A DNA stretch of 11,785 nucleotides, taken from the NCBI GenBank assembly GCA_030531285.1, contig JAUNNW010000009.1, positions 5,425-17,209 of the forward strand, read 5' to 3'. The notes beneath the pieces were generated by a model. It had not been told where the DNA came from. It saw only the letters and a list, made by a program, of their open reading frames with translations, and ran no database searches. This document shows positions 11,768 to 11,785 of the stretch, in pieces (the first letter of the stretch is position 1; each line of letters starts with the position of its first letter). The DNA comes from Synergistaceae bacterium (lineage in GTDB: Bacteria; Synergistota; Synergistia; Synergistales; Synergistaceae). The translations under genes were made by a program, and so were the position numbers.

Positions 11768-11785
11768 ATCGGAAGTAAAACGGAA

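Noticed and set aside
1..11785. tRNA genes, CRISPR arrays, insertion sequences
   Set aside because: I looked for cloverleaf-like arms, regularly spaced palindromic repeats and transposase-like frames and saw none; the 12-bp repeats at the right edge are too short and close for CRISPR.

Overview
This window is part of a tailed bacteriophage or prophage genome (siphovirus type, HK97-fold head, terminase of the HNH/P27 type usually linked to cos packaging). Every gene I can support is read from the minus strand, so transcription runs from high to low coordinates. The host cannot be named. The consensus-like vegetative promoter TTGACA-N16-TACAAT, the strong AGGAGG-type ribosome sites and the gene families suggest a Bacillota-like or related gut-type anaerobe; this is inference only.

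Layout in order of transcription. (1) 11785-11592: control leader with three exact 12-bp-spaced repeats, a promoter, and about 50 bp later a strong intrinsic terminator. (2) 11591-10811: an orphan ParB-like gene and a 97-residue methyltransferase remnant that looks like a join of two different methyltransferase types. (3) 10760-10146: a small accessory cassette with its own consensus promoter, a 38-residue cationic peptide gene, a GC-rich hairpin, a small membrane protein with an internal 10-residue duplication, and an excisionase-like HTH protein. (4) 10141-9930: two terminators and other inverted repeats, with no convincing promoter. (5) 9870-7220: packaging genes (HNH endonuclease, small and large terminase). 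(6) 7218-3721: portal, S78 prohead protease, major capsid and a small decoration-like protein, followed by an intrinsic terminator. (7) 3671-2287: head-tail connector, head closure, HK97 gp10-like and tail terminator proteins. (8) 2274-1: tail tube, the tail assembly chaperone pair joined by a programmed -1 frameshift, and the 5' part of the tape-measure gene, which runs off the left edge.

How it works together: TerS, TerL and HNH cut and pump DNA through the portal into a prohead built from the capsid protein and matured by the protease. The connector proteins close the head and join it to a long non-contractile tail built on the tape measure with help from the G/GT-like chaperones. Promoter-proximal and intercistronic terminators stand before and inside this late operon, with no obvious promoter after them. 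The most interesting reading is that late expression depends on antitermination or on an unseen activator-dependent promoter. No integrase, lysis, replication, tRNA or CRISPR feature is visible.
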